Shown here: positions 1-11,931 of the stretch, one piece after another
How positions within the stretch are numbered: position 1 is the stretch's first letter
How the letters are laid out: each line of letters starts with the position of its first letter
DNA from: Symbiodinium natans
Taxonomy: Eukaryota > Sar > Dinophyceae > Suessiales > Symbiodiniaceae
NCBI GenBank assembly: GCA_905221605.1
Contig: CAJNDS010002435.1
Location: forward strand, 903,277 to 967,276
DNA: 64,000 nucleotides
Direction of reading: 5' to 3'
The notes under the pieces: generated by a model
Told to the model about the DNA's origin: nothing
Database searches by the model: none
What the model saw: the letters and a program-made list of their open reading frames with translations, nothing else
Made by a program: the position numbers and the translations under genes

Positions 1-1150
1 CATATTTTTATACAAGCACATGGTGTAGGGAGCGTTGTGACCCACAATACGTAGGAACTGAATCACTGGGCAACCGTACATTAAATCAATAGGAACTAAG
101 TAGTTTTGCTTGTGCAAGCAAAGAACAATGAGAAAACCATTTAGTCACCAGGCAACGGTATAAAGTAATGAATCCGCATAACAATATCACCATGTTTACT
201 GTTCATATCAATAGCGTTCTTAGCAGTGCTGGCATTGCTCATGTTCATTATATTTTGTGTTAGCGCGATCCGAAAGCAAGGCCCTTGCAAGGACGCTGTG
301 ACTTTTCCTCGATACCATACGAGTACTATGCTGATACTACACGAATACTTTACCGCTGCCAGACTAGGTACCAGCACCAAGACCAAGACCAATAATAGTA
401 CTAACACGAATGCTAAAACTACAAGAAACTCTATACTACACTACACTATACAAAATAGCCGGGACATAGCCGGGACTTTTGGGGTCTCTTTCGTTGCGTT
501 TGTTTCATTCCTATCAAACGCTCGTATATGTATATTGTCAAAAAACTTTAAAGTTGCACATGCCGAATAATCCGACGTCCTATTTTATCTTGTCTTTTGG
601 ACTTGCATTGTTGTTTTTGGCTTTCGCTTTGCTTTGTTTTCTTTGCGTGCTGCTTGCCTACATTTAAAATGCGGTTTGCTCATGGATCCATGACACGAGC
701 AAAAAATCCTACACTGCTATTCTGAAAACGAATTCGTGGTTTTGTGGTCATGATAACTGTTCACGTTGCTGTTCTTGCACGCTGCTTGCCTATGTCTTTT
801 CGAACTTGTGTTCTTCATTTATCTATAACACTTGGATCGATGAGGGGCGCTGGCAAGCTAAACAGCGAAAACACTCCGCCCGAGTTTCATTTCATGGGTT
901 CGCGTTGCAGCTTCAGACTTTTACCCATTCGTGCCAACCCACAGCCCGAAAACACCCAGCACCTAGCCCTCCAGCATTAAACAAAACACATGAGCGAAAT
1001 GGACCGAAAGGCTGCTCGTTCATATATATATATATATATATATATAATGTTTTTACTTCCTAGTCTATATGTGCTCAATTACGTAATTTCATTGAGACAG
1101 TAGCGCACGTGCCTTTGCCATTGACATTTTGGATAGGTTCTTACAACAAA
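1..1150. other. AT-rich stretch without a supported gene
   Basis: Six-frame reading gives only short low-complexity frames. The only structure seen is a TA microsatellite at about 1,023-1,047, just before the first satellite array. Confidence 0.6.
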
Positions 1151-1154
1151 ACAT

Positions 1155-3175
1155 TTGTGGACTCTGCTTGCGACTTGTCAATTGTTGATATATTCCGTAG
1201 CAACTAACGGGGACACTGCTGGCGATCTGTGATTTTGGGACATCTTCTTTCAACAAAAAAACTACGGGGGACACTGCTTGCGATTTGTGAATTCAGAAGA
1301 AAACTAAGGGGGGACACTGCTTGCGATTTGTGATTTTGGCATATACACTTTCAGGGTTAAACTTATTGGGGACACTGCTTTTGTGATTTTGGGACATCTT
1401 CTTGCAGCATAAAAACTAAGGGGGACACTGCTTGCGATTTATGAGTTTGGATAGTTCTTCATTCAGCAAAAAACTATGGGGAACACGGCTTGCGATTTGT
1501 GATTTTAGCACATACTCTTTCAGCAAGAAAACTGAGGGTGACACTGTTTGCGATTTAGGAGTTTGGATAGTTCTTCATTCAGCAAAAACTATTGGGGACA
1601 TCGCTTGCGATTTGTGTTTTTGGAATTCTTTCAACAAAATCTCATGGGGACGTATCCATTACATTCCGTAACAAACTAAGGGGGACACTACTTGCGATTT
1701 GTGATTGTGGGACATCCTCTTCTTGCAGCAAAAACAAACTAAGGGGGACACTGCTTGCGATTTGTAACTTTGGAGAATACTCCTTCAACAAAAACTATAT
1801 ATGGGGGACACTGCTTGCGATTTGTGATTTTGGGACATCTTCTTTCAGGGGACACTGCTTGCCATTTGCGAGTTTGGCACATACTCTTGTAGAAAAAACT
1901 AAGAGGGACACTGCTTGCGACTTGGTTTTGGTACATAGGCTTAGAGGAAAAATATGGGGCACGCCGGGCACACTGCTTGCGATTTGTGACTTGGGACCAT
2001 TTTCCTTACAGTAAAAAAATAAGGGTGACACTGCTTGCGATTTGTGAATTTGGGATATATTCTTTCAGCAAAAAGGACTATGGGTGGACACTGCTTGGGA
2101 TTTGTGATTTGGGGGGCATCTTCTTGCAGCAACAAAAACTAAGCGGGGACCCTGCTTGCGATTTGTGATTTTGGGACATCTTCTTTCAGCAAAAACCAAG
2201 GGGGACACTGCTTGCGGTTTTTGATTTTGGGGCATCTTCTTGCAGCAAAAAAATTAGGGGGACACTGCTTGCGATTTAGGAGTTTGGATAGTTCTTCATT
2301 CAGCAAAAAACTATGGGGGACGCTGCTTGCGATTTGTGATTTTGGAATTCTATCAACAAATTCTCATGGGGACACTGCTTGCGATTGCTCAATGTCCATT
2401 CCGTAACAAACTAAGGGGAACACTGCTTGCGACTTGTGATTGTGGGACATCCTCTTCTTGCAGCAAAAGAAACTAAGGGGGACACTGCTTGCGATATGTA
2501 ACTTTGCAGAATACTCTTTCAACAAAAACTATGGGGGACACTGCTTGCGATTTGTGGTTTTGGGACATCTTCTCTCAGGGGACACTGCTTGCCATGTGCG
2601 AGTTTGGCACTCTTGTAGAAAAAGCTAAGGGGGACACTGCTTGCGATTTGGCAATTCGGTACATAATCTTACAGAAAAAACATGGGGCACACTGCTTGCG
2701 ATTTGTGACTTGGGAGCATATTCTTACAGCAAAAGAACTAAGGGTGACACTGCTTGCGATTTGTGAATTTTGGATATATTCTTTCAGCAAAAAGGACTAT
2801 GGGTGGACACTGCTTGCGATTTGTGTTCTTGGTACATATTCTTTCAACAAAAAAACTACGGGGGACACTGCTTGCGATTTGCGATTTTGGCACATACTCT
2901 TGCAGAAACATCTAAGGGCGGACACTGCTTGTGATTGTGAACTTGGTACATAATCGCAAAAAAACTACGGGTAACACTTCTTGCGATTTATGAATTTTGT
3001 AGATAATCTTACAGCAACATCTTATGGGGACCCTGCTTGCGATTTGTGATTTTGGATATTTGCGCGCAACAACAACGCATAGGGACACTGCTTGCGATTT
3101 ATGAGTTCGGAGAAGGCTGTTTCGACAAAAACTACGGGGGACACTGCTTGCGATTTGTGACTTTAGCGCATGGAC
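1155..3175. repeat. 56-60 bp tandem array with a duplicated higher-order block
   Basis: About 35 diverged units share a GGGGACACTGCTTGCGATT core, then a variable part, then a pyrimidine run ending in CAG and an A-rich tail. A block of about 725-732 bp is itself duplicated: the order of unit variants at 1,570-1,925 recurs at 2,293-2,655, including the odd units with a direct CTTTCAGGGGACACT junction. Short frames open through it are by-products of the repeat and I do not call them genes. Confidence 0.95.
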
Positions 3176-3290
3176 ATTTGGGAATTTCGGGTTTCAGGCT
3201 TCGGGGGTGTCTTGCCGAAAGCCTGGAGAGTCCCCCTGTTGAGGACCGAGTGGGGGTGGCCGCGACAAGCAAGACCTGGAACCCTCACAG

Positions 3291-4043
3291 CTTCTTGAAA
3301 TTTACGAACACTTACCCCCCGATAAGCAAGACTTAGAACCACCCCACATACGCAGCCTTTTAGGGCTTAAGGGGGTTTAAAATTCAGGGTTACATATATA
3401 TTTGCTTCTTGAAATTTACGAACACTTACCCCCCGATAAGCAAGACTTAGAACCACCCCACATACGCAGCCTTTAAGGGTTTAAGGGGGTTTAAAATTCA
3501 GCGTTACATATATATTTGCTTCTTGAAACTTACGAACACTTACCCCCCGATAAGCAAGACTTAGAACCACCCCACATACGCAGCCTTTAAGGGTTTAAGG
3601 GGGTTTAAAATTCAGTGTTACATATATATTTGCTTCTTGAAACTTACGAACACTTACCCCCCGATAAGCAAGACTTAGAACCACCCCACATACGCAGCCT
3701 TTAAGGGTTTAAGGGGGTTTAAAATTCAGTGTTACATATATATTTGCTTCTTGAAACTTACGAACACTTACCCCCCGATAAGCAAGACTTAGAACCACCC
3801 CACATACGCAGCCTTTAAGGGTTCAAGGGGGTTTAAAATTCAGTGTTGCATATATATTTGCTTCTTGAAACTTACGAACACTTACCCCCCCGATAAGCAA
3901 GACTTAGAACCACCCCACATACGCAGCCTTTAAGGGTTTAAGGGGGTTTGAAATTCAGTGTTACACATATATATATATATATATTTGCTTCTTGAAACTT
4001 ACGAACACTTACCCCCCGATAAGCAAGACTTAGAACCACTCCA
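3291..4043. repeat. 114 bp tandem array, seven copies
   Basis: The marker CTTCTTGAAA starts at 3,291, 3,405, 3,519, 3,633, 3,747, 3,861 and 3,988. The first six are exactly 114 bp apart. The last spacing is 127 bp because of an extra C and an expanded TA run. Copies are almost identical, with ACCCCCCGATAAGCAAGACTT and TTTAAGGGTTTAAGGGGG parts. The final copy is truncated. Confidence 0.95.
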
Positions 4044-4129
4044 AAAAATTAATTACCTAGAGACCACAGGATCTTAAAGATTACGAAAAAATAGAAAAGA
4101 CTACAAAACGATTATAAGACTATTATATG

Positions 4130-4470
4130 AATATGGTAAAAGATGATAAAAGATGATAAAGATGATAAAAGATGATAAAAGATGATAAAAGGTGATAAAA
4201 GGTGATAAAAAGATGATAAAAAATGATAAAGGATGATAACGATAGAAGATGATTCAGATAAGGATGCTTTCCAAATGAGATCCCGAATTTTGACCCGATT
4301 AAAAGATGATAAAAGATGACAAAAAAGATGATAAAGGATGATAAAAAGATGATATGAAGATGATAAGAAAAGCATATGAAGATGATTAAACATGATGGAA
4401 GATAATAAAAAGAGATAATATGAGAGATGATAAAATATGATAAAAGATGATAAGAAGATGATAGGGTAAA
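4130..4470. repeat. GATGATAAAA short-unit array
   Basis: Runs of a roughly 10 bp unit GATGATAAAA are interrupted at about 4,235-4,305 by a more complex stretch. Long frames on the minus strand are Ser/Phe/His low complexity that the repeat itself produces. Confidence 0.9.
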
Positions 4471-4639
4471 GCAGCTGATTAATGTGTGGAAGCGGTTGAG
4501 AACGTGAGGGAGTGAAAAGTGAGCTGGGGGAGTAGGCATGGTGAGGGCGTTTGATGGTGGAGAGGGATGGGGGAGGGTTGGTGAAGAGAAAAACGTTTTT
4601 TTTGTTTAAACTCTTTTTGGATGGTGAGAGAAAGAGGGG

Positions 4640-5080
4640 TGGTGGTTGGGGGGGGTGCCCAGCCCTGTGCCAGGGCCTTGGCCCCCTTGACCCTCCCTGG
4701 CCCACCCTCCACCCCGAGCTGGCTCTCCAGCCCCTCCACCCTTCGGCCAGCCCAGCTCCTTCAACCCCTCTCCGCTCTCCAGCGCCACCGGCCCCAGACC
4801 AGCCCACCCCAGCTCCAGCTCTTCAGCTCAGCCCTTGAAAGAGTGGGAAAGGGATGGCAGGGGAAGGGCGGGGGGGGTGGGGGCCCCTCCAGCCCACCCC
4901 AGAAGCCCAACACCCCCCCCTCCACGCGCGCCAAGCTGGCTCTCCACCCCCCCCACCCCCCCACCCCCCGACCCCCCCACCACTCTCCAGCGCCACCGCC
5001 CAGCTCCAGCCCTCACCCCCTCCGGCCCTGGCCCAGCCCCAGTTCGGGGGGGGGGGGGGTAGCTGCGGGGAGGGGGAGAG
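4640..5080. repeat. C-rich / G-rich strand-skewed block
   Basis: The plus strand is strongly C-rich with CCAGCCCACCCC-like words and G runs at 4,868-4,882 and about 5,046-5,058. Two halves resemble each other: CTGGCTCTCCA followed by CCACC runs occurs at about 4,720 and 4,935. Several overlapping frames are open on both strands, which is expected from this composition. Confidence 0.75.
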
Positions 5081-5395
5081 GGGTCTGGTGACTGGTCTGG
5101 AAAGGCCCCAGAATTAAATTTATTTAAATTATTTAAATTATTTAAATTATTTAAATTATTTAAATTATTTAAATTATTTAATAGGGTCAATTAAATAAAA
5201 TAAATAATTTAAATAATCTTGCTTATTTAAATTATTTAAATTATTTAAATTATTTAATGGGAGGCAATTAAATAATTTAAATAATTTAAATAATTTTTGC
5301 TTATTTAAATTATTTTAATTATTTAAATTATTTAATAGGGGTCAATTAAATAATTTAAATAATTTAAATAAATTAAATAATTTGAATAAATTTAA

Positions 5396-5534
5396 TTCAG
5401 GAAACTTTCCAGACCAGCCAGAAAAAAAACAATTAAATAATTTAAATCCCGCTGTTTAATTCAATTATTTAATTGAGCTGTCGGATTTAAATTATATAAT
5501 TGTTTTGCTGGTTGGCCTGGAAAGTTCCCGGAAT
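5396..5534. repeat. Palindromic core 1 in the AT satellite
   Basis: The left arm carries GGAAACTTTCCAGACCAG and the right arm CTGGTTGGCCTGGAAAGTTCC. They are near-perfect inverted repeats and continue inward through AATTAAATAATTTAAATCC and its complement. The whole core could fold into a hairpin or cruciform. A lone half-copy of the right arm lies at about 5,090-5,116, at the edge of the satellite. Confidence 0.85.
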
Positions 5535-6091
5535 TAAATTTATTTAAATTATTTAAATTATTTAAATTATTTAAATTATTTAAATTATTTAAATTATTTA
5601 AATTATTTAATAGGGGTCAATTAAATAAATTAAATAATTTAAATAATTTTGCTTATTTAAATTATTTAAATTATTTAAATTGTTTAAATTATTTAAATTA
5701 TTTAAATTATTTAATAGGGGTCAATTAAATGAAGTAAATAATTTAAAGAATTTTGCTTATTTAAATTATGTAAATTATTTAAATTATTTAATGGGAGGCA
5801 ATTAAGTAAATTAAATAATTTAAATAATTTTGCTTATTTAAATTATTTTAATTATTTAAATTATTTAATGGGAGGCAATTAAATAAATTAAATAATTTAA
5901 TTAATTTTGCTTATTTAAATTATTTTAATTATTTAAATTATTTAATGGGAGTCAATTAAATAATTTAAATAATTTAAATCATTTAAATAATTTTTGCTTA
6001 TTTAAATTATTTTACTTATTTAAATTATTTAATAGGGATCAATTAAATAATTTAAATAATTTAAATAAATTAAATAATTTAAATACATTTA

Positions 6092-6232
6092 ATTCAGGAA
6101 ACTTTCCAGACCAGCCAGAAAAAAAACAATTAAATAATTTAAATCCCGCAGTTTAATTAAATTATTTAATTGAGCTGTCGGATTTAAATTATATAATTGT
6201 TTTGCTGGTTGGCCTGGAAAGTTCCCGGAATT
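6092..6232. repeat. Palindromic core 2 in the AT satellite
   Basis: It is nearly identical to core 1 and starts 696 bp after it. The same arms surround a centre that includes AATTGAGCTGTCGGATTT. Confidence 0.85.
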
Positions 6233-6590
6233 AAATTTATTTAAATTATTTAAATTATTTAAATTATTTAAATTATTTAAATTATTTCAATTATTTAATA
6301 GGGGTCAATTAAATAAATTAAATAATTTAAATAATTTTGCTTATTTAAATTGTTTAAATTATTTAAATTATTTAATGGGAGGCAATTAAATAAATTAAAT
6401 AATTTAAATAATTTTGCTTATTTAAATTGTTTTAATTATTTAAATTATTTAATGGGAGCCAATTAAATAATTTAAATAATTTAAATAATTTTTGCTTATT
6501 TAAATTATTTTAATTATTTAAATTATTTAATAGGGGGTCAATTAAATACTTTAAATAATTTAAATAAATTAAAAAATTTAAAAAAATTTA

Positions 6591-6733
6591 ATTCAGGAAA
6601 CTTTCCAGACCAGCCAGAAAAAAAAATCAATAAAATAGTTTAAATCCCGCAGTTTAATTAAATCATTTAATTGAGCTGTCGGATTTAAATTATTTAATTG
6701 TTTTGCTGGTTGGCCTGGAAAGTTCCCGGAATT
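6591..6733. repeat. Palindromic core 3 in the AT satellite
   Basis: It starts 499 bp after core 2. It differs from core 1 by a few substitutions, such as ATCAATAAAATAG replacing the ACAATTAAATAAT stretch. Confidence 0.85.
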
Positions 6734-7089
6734 AAATTTATTTAAATTATTTAAATTATTTAAATTATTTAAATTATTTAAATTATTAAATTATTTAATA
6801 GGGGTCAATTAAATAAATTAAATAATTTAAATAATTTTGCTTATTTAAATTATTTAAATTATTTAAATTATTTAATGGGAGGCAGTTAAATAAATTAAAT
6901 AATTTAAATAATTTTGCTTATTTAAATTATTTCAATTATTTAAATTATTTAATGGGAGTCAATTAAATAATTTAAATAATTTAAATAATTTTTGCTTATT
7001 TAAATTATTTTTATTATTTAAATTATTTACTAGGGGTCAATTAAATAATTTAAATAATTTAAATAAATTAAATAATTTGAATAAATTTA

Positions 7090-7233
7090 ATTCAGGAAAC
7101 TTTCCAGACCAGCCAGAAAAAAAAATCAATAAAATAATTTTAAATCCCGCAGTTTAATTAAATCATTTAATTGAGCTGTCGGATTTAAATTATTTAATTG
7201 TTTTGCTGGTTGGTCTGGAAAGTTCCCGGAATT
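7090..7233. repeat. Palindromic core 4 in the AT satellite
   Basis: It starts 499 bp after core 3 and shares core 3's private differences, so cores 3 and 4 probably belong to a recent 499 bp duplication. A left arm alone recurs at 7,488-7,517, 398 bp further on, where the copy is cut off directly into satellite. Confidence 0.85.
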
Positions 7234-7875
7234 AAATTTATTTAAATTATGTAAATTATTTAAATTATTTAAATTTATTTAATAGAGGTCAATTAAATAA
7301 ATTAAGTAATTTAAATAATTTTGCTTATTTAAATTGTTTTAATTATTTAAATTGTTTAATTGGAGTCAATTAAATAATTTAAATAATTTTTGCTTATTTA
7401 AATTATTTTAATTATTTAATTTTTTTAATAGGGGTCAATTAAATACTTTAAATAATTTAAATAAATTAAATAATTTAAATAAATTTAATTCAGGAAACTT
7501 TCCAGACCAGCCAGAAATTATTTAAATTATTTAATTTCTTTAATAGGGGTCAATTAAATAAATTAAATAATTTAATTAATTTTGCTTATTTAAATTATTT
7601 AAATTATTTAAATTGTTTAATCGGGGTCAATTAAATAAATTAAATAATTTAAATAATTTTGCTTATTTAAATTATTTTAGTTATTTAAATTATTTAATGG
7701 GAGGCAATTAAATAAATTAAATAATTTAAATAATTTTGCTTATATAAATTATTTAAATTTTTTAAATTATTTAATGGGAGTCAATTAAATAATTTAAATA
7801 ATTTAAATTGTTTAATTTAATTTCACTTATTAAAACAAAGGAAGGAGCTAAATAGACCCGAAAGGTTGCTCTCTC

Positions 7876-7932
7876 ATATATATATATATATGTACATATG
7901 TATAGATACGTAAATATGTATATACAGATACA
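7876..7932. repeat. TA / TATG microsatellite
   Basis: A (TA)n run passes into imperfect GTATATA words and marks the end of the left repeat block. Confidence 0.85.
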
Positions 7933-8217
7933 GACACTTTCATGATTGTTCGTAGTCACGTCCGTTTCGGGAACCGGCGGAACTTTGCCGGCCCTCCTCA
8001 AATCAGATGGCTGTTTCTTGAGTCAGCATCTTTGCTGCTGTGGATATATGTCTTGCTCTTCGACAACTGTTGCTATTTCTGGATATGCCTGCGCCCTGAA
8101 CACCGAAGTCGAAACCAACATGGCTGTGTTTCATCTTGTTTACTGGATCAGGCGAGCAAATGTACAACTTCCTTCTGAGCAAGAGCCGTAGCTCGAAGCA
8201 GGCCGGGTGCTCTTGCC

Positions 8218-8388
8218 ATGGGCCGTGTTTCTTGTTGCGTGACTTGTCGTGTCGGTTCAGCCCATCTTGCAATTCGTTGTGCAGCTCCGATGGGGTCTGA
8301 GGTCGATTACGCCACCTTCATGCACTTCTTCGGCCCGCACATCCACCCACAGTGCGCACCTCAGAGGGAAAACATATCACGGCGGTAA
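8218..8388 (+). CDS. Small ORF or exon, unrecognised
   Basis: ATG to TAA gives 56 residues. The inner part around EVDYATFMHFFGPHIHP looks protein-like, and an AG|G acceptor at 8,300/8,301 would start an exon in this frame. It may be one exon of the same gene as the exon at 8,710. The function is unknown. Confidence 0.35.
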   Translation: MGRVSCCVTCRVGSAHLAIRCAAPMGSEVDYATFMHFFGPHIHPQCAPQRENISRR

Positions 8389-8709
8389 CTTGCCAAGACG
8401 GAGGGGCGAAAGGACAATGAGATTCCACATGTCAATGCCAGCTACCCTGGTGGTGTGGAAGGAAGGAAGGGAGTCCGCTACTTCTTCATCATCTGATAGC
8501 ATGCAAGCCGGCGCCACTACTCCCCACCTCTATCCGAAGCCTCGCCTGCCGCCAGTGAGACTCGCAGTCCCGCATGTTTAGCAGATGTAGGAATGGCTCC
8601 CAGGTTTGCAACACCCTGCTCCACATGCCCTTAGAAGTCGCTCACGTTCTCTTGGAGCCCTGGCCGCTTCGACACGCACGAGTCGCACGCACGCAGCGCA
8701 ACCTTATAG

Positions 8710-8770
8710 GTATGAGGAGATTCTTCACCAGCTGTGGGCCCAGAGGGAGCTGCGTGCGAGGCAGCAGTCT
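8710..8770 (+). CDS. Internal exon, charged helical segment
   Basis: An AG|G acceptor (TTATAG|GTATGAG) opens a frame reading YEEILHQLWAQ, then an Arg/Gln-rich helix. It ends at TCT|GTCGTG with the last codon complete. The length is 61 nt: one base finishing a codon, then 20 codons. The product is not recognised. Confidence 0.45.
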
Positions 8771-8915
8771 GTCGTGAAGCTTAGGACGTGATTCACTTCG
8801 AAGTCTTGACCCACAAGCTTACAGAATCAAATGGGAATCAACTGTCTACGGTTCAGGGAAGTCTGCTTCCCCAGAGCACGTGCCACCCTTCCTTTCGTTT
8901 CCTCACTTTCCTCAC

Positions 8916-9816
8916 AAGCCTCGAATTCTCAGCTATCTCAGCTATAGCACTTAAAGGATCCCGTGATGCGTCAAGGTTTAGGTCCTGCGGTGCCTTCGCC
9001 TCTTCCAGTGCTTCCTCGCCCAGAGCCATGACGACCTCAATTCACCCTTTGCGTTCCAAGCGTTTTTGATCTGTAAGGCATGAGAAGACGCTGCAGCCTG
9101 TCCGCAGCCCGCATCCTAGCTTCTGGATCTCTTCCGGAGCTTGAATCTCAAGTTTGCGAGGTGTCGGCTGCAAATCAAATGATGGCCGTTAGGTGAGATC
9201 GTTTGCAGATATTGGGCAAGGGTCCTTCTCGCCACAATCACGAGGGTACGGCCGCGTTCGGAAGCCCTCAGCAGCTACGTAAGATCCGACAGCAGCCTAC
9301 CACACGCCACTGGCCGAGGCTCTATGAGATCGTCCGGCCACTTCGCACCACAAGCCTCGCACACAGTGGGCCTTGAAGATGCGACATCTTGCGGATCATG
9401 GTCAAACTACAAAACAGAAGAGTGTGTGAGTCAATGTGCACATTGCGCAGACTTTGAAAACTTCTTGACATTGGGATCCGTCAGCTGGAGGGCAATCCCC
9501 AACAACTCCAAGAGTCTGCAAAGCACTTCAAGGCTCCAGCTATCGGCTGGCACTTCCCTGAAAACATCTTTATGAATCACGCTATGAAGGGCCTGTCTAA
9601 GTCTAGCACCGTCGGAGCCTCGATGTCTATGTAGTGAAGCGCGCACACTCTACAAGAGCCAACAGTGCCTTTTGCATCAAGTCCGGCGTCACATGTCCCG
9701 ACCGAACTGAAGCAGATGGCAAGCCAAAACACTAAAACACTTGTTGCACCTTCGCACGTTCACGCCTCTTGCAAGGCCCGAACGGGTGCACCAAGGAGGG
9801 GCCGTAGTCGAGGTGC
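8916..9816 (-). CDS. Multi-exon gene, helical protein of unknown function
   Basis: Six minus-strand exons are proposed: 9,762-9,816, 9,654-9,706, 9,449-9,592, 9,218-9,274, about 9,117-9,167 and 8,916-9,035. Phases agree across the first three junctions. The donors read GA, GT, GC and GC in order, and the last exon ends at CTT|GTGAGG. The peptide is mostly amphipathic helix (for example LEVLCRLLELLGIAL and AIAEIAENSRL), which suggests a helical-repeat or scaffold protein, but no family is recognised. Both ends of the gene are missing. The plus-strand frame opposite 9,449-9,592 is an antisense shadow. The end of the 9,117-9,167 exon is uncertain. Confidence 0.65.
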
Positions 9817-9971
9817 CTTGGGTGATTGCGGGGCTGGTGTTGGCGTCAGTGTGTTTTATGGACAAGGAGCAGGACTCTAGAGGGTTACTGGATGGCGGGT
9901 CCTACAAGGGTTGACGCTTGCCTTGACCTCGACACTGAATGAGAGCTGGCCCCCCAATGCACTGCTTCGAT

Positions 9972-11931
9972 CGCCATGCAAGCCCACACCCAGCCCCAAG
10001 CAATCCGAAGTCCGAAGACAACCAGCCTACGCCAGCACCGCCGCGGCCTGCTTCGGCGGAGCCGGCCTCTTCGCCACTGCAGGTACAGAGCGGAGTCAGA
10101 CAACGGTTTGCTAGTCTGCTCTGCCCGAGTAGACACAGAGAATCCCATGACATGTATTTATCACGACCACCTGCGTGTTTGTTATAGGGTTTGTGAATTG
10201 GTTGGCCATGAGAATCACGTATGCGCACGTCGTCGCTTTTTTCAGTGGTACACAACATGTGAATCGTTGTAGTCAAGCCAAGACGTTCAAGTTTCGTCTG
10301 CCATACGTAGCCGATGAATGGAAGTATGCTGAGTCGCTGTGCTTGCAGCCGCTGTGAGATCATGGCATGGGAGGTGGAAGGCATGGCTTTCGGCAAGGAC
10401 TGCACAATCCGAATTCGCGAGCTCTGAGTTTTGCGCGAGTCACTTGACTCCTGTAACTGTAACTCGTTTTGGGGATGGGAAGAAACTTTCTCCTACGACA
10501 CTGGCTGCTCTCTTGCAGATAGTGCTGGGTGATGCTTTCGATTCGTTTCGGGTCTAGGTTAGGCTTCTGTCTAGATGCAATCTGCACAGGATCTCAGTGA
10601 CGCATGTGTGTCAAATTAGTTTATCCAAGCCCCCCCCCCCCCAGCCATAACGGCTTGAACCCCTTGCAACCTGCAGCTTTCTTGCAGAAATTTCAGGCCT
10701 GGATTCTCTAAACTGATTTGTCTCGGTGTGGGGTTGTGGGCAATCTTCCGCCAGTACCTTCATTATACTTCTTGTATCTTGTGGTAACTACGCTTTTTTT
10801 GCTGTGCACGTTGTCGCCATGTTCAAGGAGTTCAGCCGGCAGAGCTCTAGTAAGGCCTCCACTTCAGCAGGCGCCCCACGCGACTGCAGGCTTGAGGTAT
10901 CTTCTTGCTCGGCTTTGCGGGCCGGGGCATGACTCTGCAGGTTTCTGGGTGTTCATGATCTTTGTTTGGTCTTCCACAATTCACTCTAGGGTTTCAGCTT
11001 GTTTTGGGTTTCGGCTTGTTTTGGACCTTGGGTGCCTCATGTTGGATCCCCAAAGGGCTGTTGCAGAAACATTTGCTGGACCCTTTCCATCTACAGTAGG
11101 AAGACGAGGCGGGTCCTTCATCGCTCCAGGGTCCTATTTGTAGGGGATCCCGGCATGACTCACTCGCGGCATTGGGATCCCGGGTCCCCTCCACCCCCCA
11201 CCGAAAGCAGGTGCCAGCGAAGCGTCCTCCGACGTTTCTTCAGCGCCGGGCTCAATTCATGGAACTTCTGGGCCTGGTACGGCCCCAAAGTTACAAGTGA
11301 GCTTGGGTAGAGGGGGCCTGGCCTCGGGAATCCAGCTGAGGCCCCAAGCTCGGGCTGTGCGAGGTGCGGCCCAACCTAGGAGAGCTTCCTGCTCTCGGTT
11401 CCCTCGAGTCAACAGATGCTTAGTACTAAGTTTTTTGTCAGTGAGAGCGCTGTCCCGAAGGCACTTCGTCCCGGCACCTCGCGGCCGCATTCCTCAGAAG
11501 TGCAAAACTGGAATGGATGTAGATGGATGTAGAACTTGAATTTGAGATGCCTGATTGCGTCAAAGTGAGAATTGACTCAACAATCCACCTTTCTAGTCAG
11601 GCCCAGCGCAGGTGCCCGAAGAGTTCGAATCCGGAGAGTTCTTCAGTTTTGGGTCGAGGGCTTCCAGGGTTGACCCATCCGAGTCTGGGTCTTGGCCTGG
11701 CTTGTGACAGGATGTCCAGATCCATGCCCCTGTTAAAGAAGGCTGCTTTTCGTGCCCCAAGAATGTGAAAGCTTGGCCCGGGCTGATTCCTTCAGCCCTA
11801 TATTGCATAGTTGTAGACATTCTGTTCTCGAATATCCAATCCGCACACTTTCCAGGGCAAGCACCCGGAGACGGAGTTCCGCGGGTGCGTCTCCTCCAAG
11901 TTTCCTTGCCTTGTTCGGTGTGCAATTCTAA
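9972..11931 (+). CDS. Multi-exon gene, Ser/Pro-rich low-complexity protein
   Basis: Exons are proposed at about 9,972-10,082 (Pro/Ala/Ser-rich, ending CAG|GTACAG), 10,349-10,420, 10,828-10,896, 11,211-11,296, 11,442-11,518, 11,601-11,703 and perhaps 11,856-11,931. The chain from 10,828 to 11,703 keeps phase at every junction. Acceptors are AG|G at 11,211 and 11,601, the former behind a long C/T tract. Words such as RAQFMELLGLV and VPEEFESGEFFSF are visible. The rest is Ser/Arg/Pro-rich and probably disordered. Links of the first two exons to the rest are uncertain. No domain is recognised. It is transcribed convergently toward nothing obvious. Confidence 0.55.

Larger units (their letters stand above)
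5110..7815. repeat. AT satellite built on AAATTATTT
   Basis: A 9 bp unit (TTAAATTAT) alternates in sense and antisense blocks separated by linkers such as TAATAGGGGTCAATTAAAT, TAATGGGAGGCAATTAAAT and TTTTGCTTATTTAAATTA. The array is organised around four palindromic cores listed separately. No gene is seen. Confidence 0.95.

Noticed and set aside
4112-4807. 231-codon minus-strand ORF
   Set aside because: It is made of the GATGATAAAA repeat and the C-rich block; low-complexity composition explains it.
9470-9640. Plus-strand frame with protein-like QLEGNPQQLQESAKHF
   Set aside because: It is antisense to the well-phased minus exon 9,449-9,592 and has a TGA just upstream.
11615-11640. tRNA B-box-like GTTCGAATCC
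   Set aside because: The flanking T stem does not pair and the site lies inside a phased exon.
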